This document shows, one piece after another, positions 60,623 through 64,000 of a DNA stretch of 64,000 nt. Numbering within the stretch: position 1 is the stretch's first letter; the number at the start of each line of letters is the position of its first letter. A program made the position numbers and the translations under genes. The notes below the pieces were generated by a model. The model saw only the letters and a list, made by a program, of their open reading frames with translations. It ran no database searches and was not told the DNA's origin. The stretch comes from Hepsetus odoe (taxonomy: Eukaryota > Chordata > Actinopteri > Characiformes > Hepsetidae): contig CM029376.1 of NCBI GenBank assembly GCA_017165825.1, positions 17,246,886 through 17,310,885 of the forward strand. Reading direction: 5' to 3'.

Positions 60623-60676
60623 AATCTCATTGTCTATCCAATAGATTGGAATCTCATTGTCTATCCTATAGATGAC
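60623..60676. repeat. 27-bp tandem duplication
   Basis: aatctcattgtctatcc at 60623 and again at 60650 within two adjacent 27-bp units, followed by a partial third word (atcctatagatt) to about 60688. It lies immediately before LINE H1. Confidence 0.9.
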
Positions 60677-60684
60677 ATCCTATA

Positions 60685-61309
60685 GATTAACTGCAACGTC
60701 TCAGACCGCAAGTCCCTACAACGGGTAGTGAGAACAGATGAGAAGATCATCGGTGTCTCTCTGCCTTCTGTTCAGGACATTTTCACCATTCGCTGCAACA
60801 ATGCTTGTTGCTTTGCGGATGATCCCTCTCACCAGTCCCACACTCTCTTCTCCATCCTGTCATCCGGGAAAAGGTTCCGCGGTTCCATAGCATACGGGCC
60901 TCCACTACCGGGATGTGAAACAGTTTCTTCCCCCTGGCCATCAGACTTCTGAACTGTTAATGTCTTCACAATAACCTGCTCTCTGCCACTGCTGGAACTT
61001 TTTCTCCTCCTGTTATGCACTAATGCACATTCCTGTACATGAACCATCTTATCGTCACTTATTATTTTATTATTTTTTATCACTCCGCACTTTAGCTAAC
61101 ACTGCTGCTCTATCACACTGCCAACAACTTGTGCTGCTTTGTTCCGTAACACTGCGGCTGTCTGACGGATGAATGTACTGAATGTACTGTCTGTTATTTC
61201 TGCACTTGTTTGCCTTGTCTTGTATTTTATGTTGTCTTTTGTGTAGCACCAGGGTCCTGGAGGAACGTTATTTCTGTGTATGTGGTTGAAATGACAATAA
61301 AAAAAACTT
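60685..61309 (+). mobile_element. 5'-truncated CR1/L2/Rex1-like LINE 3' end (H1)
   Basis: Last coding part of a reverse-transcriptase polyprotein plus its 3' untranslated region. The 3' end is tagcaccagggtcctggagg, gttgaaatgacaataaaaaa, shared with the copy at 38190-38515. The element's clade is judged from the C-terminal pattern only and could be CR1, L2 or Rex1. Confidence 0.85.
60700..60960 (+). pseudogene. LINE reverse-transcriptase C-terminus, frameshifted (in H1)
   Basis: The frame from about 60700 reads LQRVVRTDEKIIGVSLPSVQ, with a middle part up to LFSILSSGKRFRGS (about 60850-60890). There it loses frame. The continuation is in another frame as SIRAST-TGM, an in-frame TGA at 60916-60918, and NSFFPLAIRLLNC ending at the TAA 60958-60960. 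So one frameshift near 60875-60885 and one stop damage an otherwise readable C-terminal segment. The reverse-transcriptase catalytic core lies upstream and is absent. Confidence 0.85.
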
Positions 61310-61384
61310 AATTTACCTCGAAAACCTACTTGATGATCAGATGCGTGTACATCACTTACCTGTAGAGAAGAAGGCAAGCAGGAA
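61310..61384. other. Short spacer
   Basis: Short spacer between LINE H1 and the Tc1 fragment. Nothing recognised. Confidence 0.3.
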
Positions 61385-61570
61385 AAGGCAGTGCGATGTT
61401 CTGGCCAATGGTTTGCTGGGAAACCTCGGGTTCTGGCATTCATGTAGATGTTACTTTAACACATTTGGACTTCCTAAATACTGTTTCAGACCAAATACAC
61501 CACTTCGTGGAAGTGTATTCAAAATGGCAATGGCAGGACAAAGCTTCCTGCCACACTTTCATGCCAAGAC
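61385..61570 (+). mobile_element. Orphan Tc1-like transposase fragment (T4)
   Basis: A 68-codon plus frame (61396-61602) reads WPMVCWETSGSGIHVDVTLT, then a segment ending QDKASCHT. This corresponds to the middle of a Tc1-like transposase up to and including the second catalytic Asp (QD-A-CH block), of the same lineage as T3. No terminal repeats, no N-terminal helix-turn-helix and no C-terminal Glu block are present. It is a relic of an old copy with the frame still open. Confidence 0.85.
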
Positions 61571-61964
61571 CGTTGAACAAGAACATTACATGGAAAAGCT
61601 AAAATAAAATAAAATTCAGCTCAATTCAACACACACTGCAGATTCAGGTATAATATATATAAGATATAATATATCAATATTATGGTCTGTCTTTACTGTA
61701 GGTACACACTGTATAATGATGTGTGAATGTCACAGCAGGAAATGGGTTTAAAACCTTTTATTTTCACAGCAGTTAGTCTTAATCCTCCCCTACACTATAA
61801 TCAATGCAAATTAATTGTTTGTTTTATAAAAATGTTTTGTTCATGAATGTATCTTCGTTGGAGGAATAAAAGAAAAGGAACACAGACTTCTCAGTGCACT
61901 TGAGCCAACGCTGCACAGATAAAAATTAATATCAAAAAAGCATCCAGTATCCAAACAGCAGCTA
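61571..61964. other. AT-rich unique sequence, no gene seen
   Basis: No gene recognised. Confidence 0.4.
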
Positions 61965-61992
61965 TTATAATAATAATAATAATAATAACAAT

Positions 61993-62024
<32 letters not shown>
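61965..62024. repeat. (TAA)n microsatellite
   Basis: Two TAA blocks separated by caatgt. The leucine-rich minus-strand frame over it is repeat-encoded. Confidence 0.96.
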
Positions 62025-62028
<4 letters not shown>

Positions 62029-64000
62029 AAGCTATAGAAACTATCATTAGCAACTTCCTTCTCAACAGCTGTCTTCAGTTGTTTTTGACTGGGAATGTCT
62101 GTTTCAGGGATAAAAGACTGCTGATAAGGTAGATGAGGTTTCAACGCATCCATTTGGTGTCACACAACTGCTTGGGCCTAGAGATATAACCCCCCAACTG
62201 CCAGGGCCCCCTGCATTTGCCTGGCATGAATGCTTGTGAAGACTTACCAGTGTCTAGTTTATGTTACATCCACATGAGTGAGGGCAAATTAAGAAGTAAA
62301 GAAAGTTTACTGATGGTGCATTGAAAGATGCCATTTTAATGTGAGTTGCAAAGGTTACTTTACCAGATGCAGCAATTAGCTTGGCAAACTGCTAGAAGCT
62401 GCACTTTTTCTCAATGTCAGCACATTATGTGCTTGCCAATATAAACAATTATGCGTGATAGATGGTAGAGGAGATGTAGGTTATGTGTAGAAACATTTTT
62501 AAACCTTTAGTCTTCTCAATGCCTAAACAGAGCAGAATACCTTTTCATCATCTGCACTCATTGTACCCTTCAGTGGCGTTCCCCTAACTTTGCAGTAATT
62601 GACTCTGATATATCTGATTCAGTTCCTAATGAAGTAGGATTATTCTCTGTGCATAGCCAATTATCAAGCTACATGTTGAACAGAAATAAATCTATCCCCA
62701 TGAATCAGAATAATGGTACCTGGACTTTCTGGGGAGTTCCAAATAACTAGTTATGAAATGGCCATTCAGTGAAATGAGGAAGATGAATGTCTGGCAATTA
62801 CTTTAAACAGGCTTCATTATTAGTTTTTATTATCCAAATTTATGTAATTGGGGGCCAAACATCTTCCTGTCTTTTTTCCACATCATATAGATGCAGTGTG
62901 TCTGGAGAATTTATATATAAAAAGATGCAAACTCAGGCAGCATCGATTAAACTGCCCTGATTTTTAGAGCTTCATTATTAATTTAGTAAATAAATTAAAA
63001 TCTTAATGAAAACTAATCGCAGATTATACCCTTTTAGTAAGTGCTTTGTAAGTAGCTATGGAAGGTATCAGTTGTCGCTCTGGTTAACCCCTACACTTAA
63101 ATCCCCCCTACTCTTAACAAACTAAAAAAAAACTGCTTTTCTATTTCTAATGTCTTTTTCTAATTTCTACATTTCTACATTTAAAATTATACATCAGAGT
63201 TTGGAGTCAAGTTTTTTTTGTTTTTTTTTTAATCCAAAGACAGAAGAAAAGAAGTGTTGGATGTAGATTAAACAATGCAAAGCATCACATTGGGACAGGT
63301 CTGGCTACATTAAAGCTGCCTACATTTGGCTATGAAATTCTTTCTTTGTTTACTCACCAGATTTAGTGGCATGTGCAGCTGAAACAAATAGATGAAAATA
63401 ACTTTAATGAAAGGAGTCATAAATTACAGCTTTCAATGCATTTCAGACATTTCCCTATAAATCCAGTCTCTGTGCTTTACATTTCATGCCTGTCAGGTGG
63501 GTGAGACTGAGGATTAACTGCCACTATATGAGCATCAGATATTGTTCTTTATTACAAAGTTGAGAATGGTGATGGTCTGTTTCAGTCCATTCTTTATTAG
63601 CTAGTTGTGCTGGCAGTGATAGTATTTGCTTTTATATTATGTGCAGTATTTTTCTCTTCATCTAAAGAAATTGGTCATCTAGCATAAAATAAGAATTGTC
63701 ACTGTTTTATGTTTTTTTTTTCATTTAAGGCTTTGATATAAACTAATGTATTTGGGAGGTGTATTTAATCTTGTCATTACAGATATTGCAGGACTGAAGC
63801 TGGTGTTTGAATCCAAAGTCAATGAGGTACTGGAAGCTACACTGTGGCCACAGTTTTATTTGCGCTGAGCATGAAAGGGGAAGCTGGAAAGACACATGGC
63901 TATTCCTCCTAAGTGTTTTAAATAGACCCACATACCACACAGCTAATTCTTGGGACTCTAGTAAAAATGGCAGGTCCTTGACTGAGAGTCAAATCCTCCT
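62025..64000. other. Unique AT-rich sequence to the window end, no gene seen
   Basis: About 2 kb with no recognisable transposon or gene. The block 62570-62830 is repeat-free and conserved-looking. T and A runs occur near 63210-63232. Confidence 0.4.

Overview
This is non-coding nuclear DNA from a ray-finned fish, almost certainly a teleost. The evidence is the mix of Tc1-like DNA transposons, tRNA-headed SINEs carrying the fish-typical 3' tail (tctgctaaatgccataaatg type), an RTE-like LINE, a CR1/L2/Rex1-like LINE, and very dense GA, CA, TATC and ATT microsatellites in AT-rich DNA. Some repeats look like those I associate with otophysan or other otomorph fishes, but I cannot name the species. 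I found no host protein-coding exon, tRNA, rRNA, operon or CRISPR array that I can support. Longer open frames are repeat artefacts, transposon remnants or unrecognisable. The window looks like a gene desert, a large intron, or several introns.

Layout. 1-10 kb: unique AT-rich DNA with one copy each of repeat families A, C and E and two of SINE B. 10-11.7 kb: a perfect 22-bp hairpin, then a 5'-truncated RTE-like LINE with a 13-bp target duplication and a SINE nested inside it. 12.9-13.5 kb: a long compound microsatellite and a small element with terminal inverted repeats. 14-28.6 kb: sparse repeats and long unique stretches, some looking like conserved non-coding sequence (22.5-28.7 kb is the longest with no recognisable transposon). 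28.7-31.1 kb: a broken Tc1 element and two SINE B copies. 31-46 kb: mostly unique DNA with E-family pieces and a LINE end nested in one of them. 46.8-57.6 kb: the transposon-rich part, with nested SINEs, two dead Tc1 elements, a chimeric SINE, a 180-bp GA tract and a LINE end. 57.6-64 kb: unique DNA plus a LINE 3' end and an orphan Tc1 transposase fragment.

The repeats belong to a few families that recur and interrupt one another. A: SINE with a tRNA-Glu-like head and an L2/HAmo-type tail. B: SINE with a tail ending in cactttcactt. C and E: E has a tRNA-like head, and its tail module recurs in C. G: RTE-like LINE with a (CTT)n tail as seen on the + strand. H: CR1/L2/Rex1-like LINE. T: Tc1-like transposons of at least three lineages. 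Nothing here amounts to a working new system. The points most worth checking are the perfect hairpin at 10.04 kb, the SINE B/C fusion at 56.5 kb, and the conserved-looking unique blocks. All family names come from recognition by eye, with no database search.
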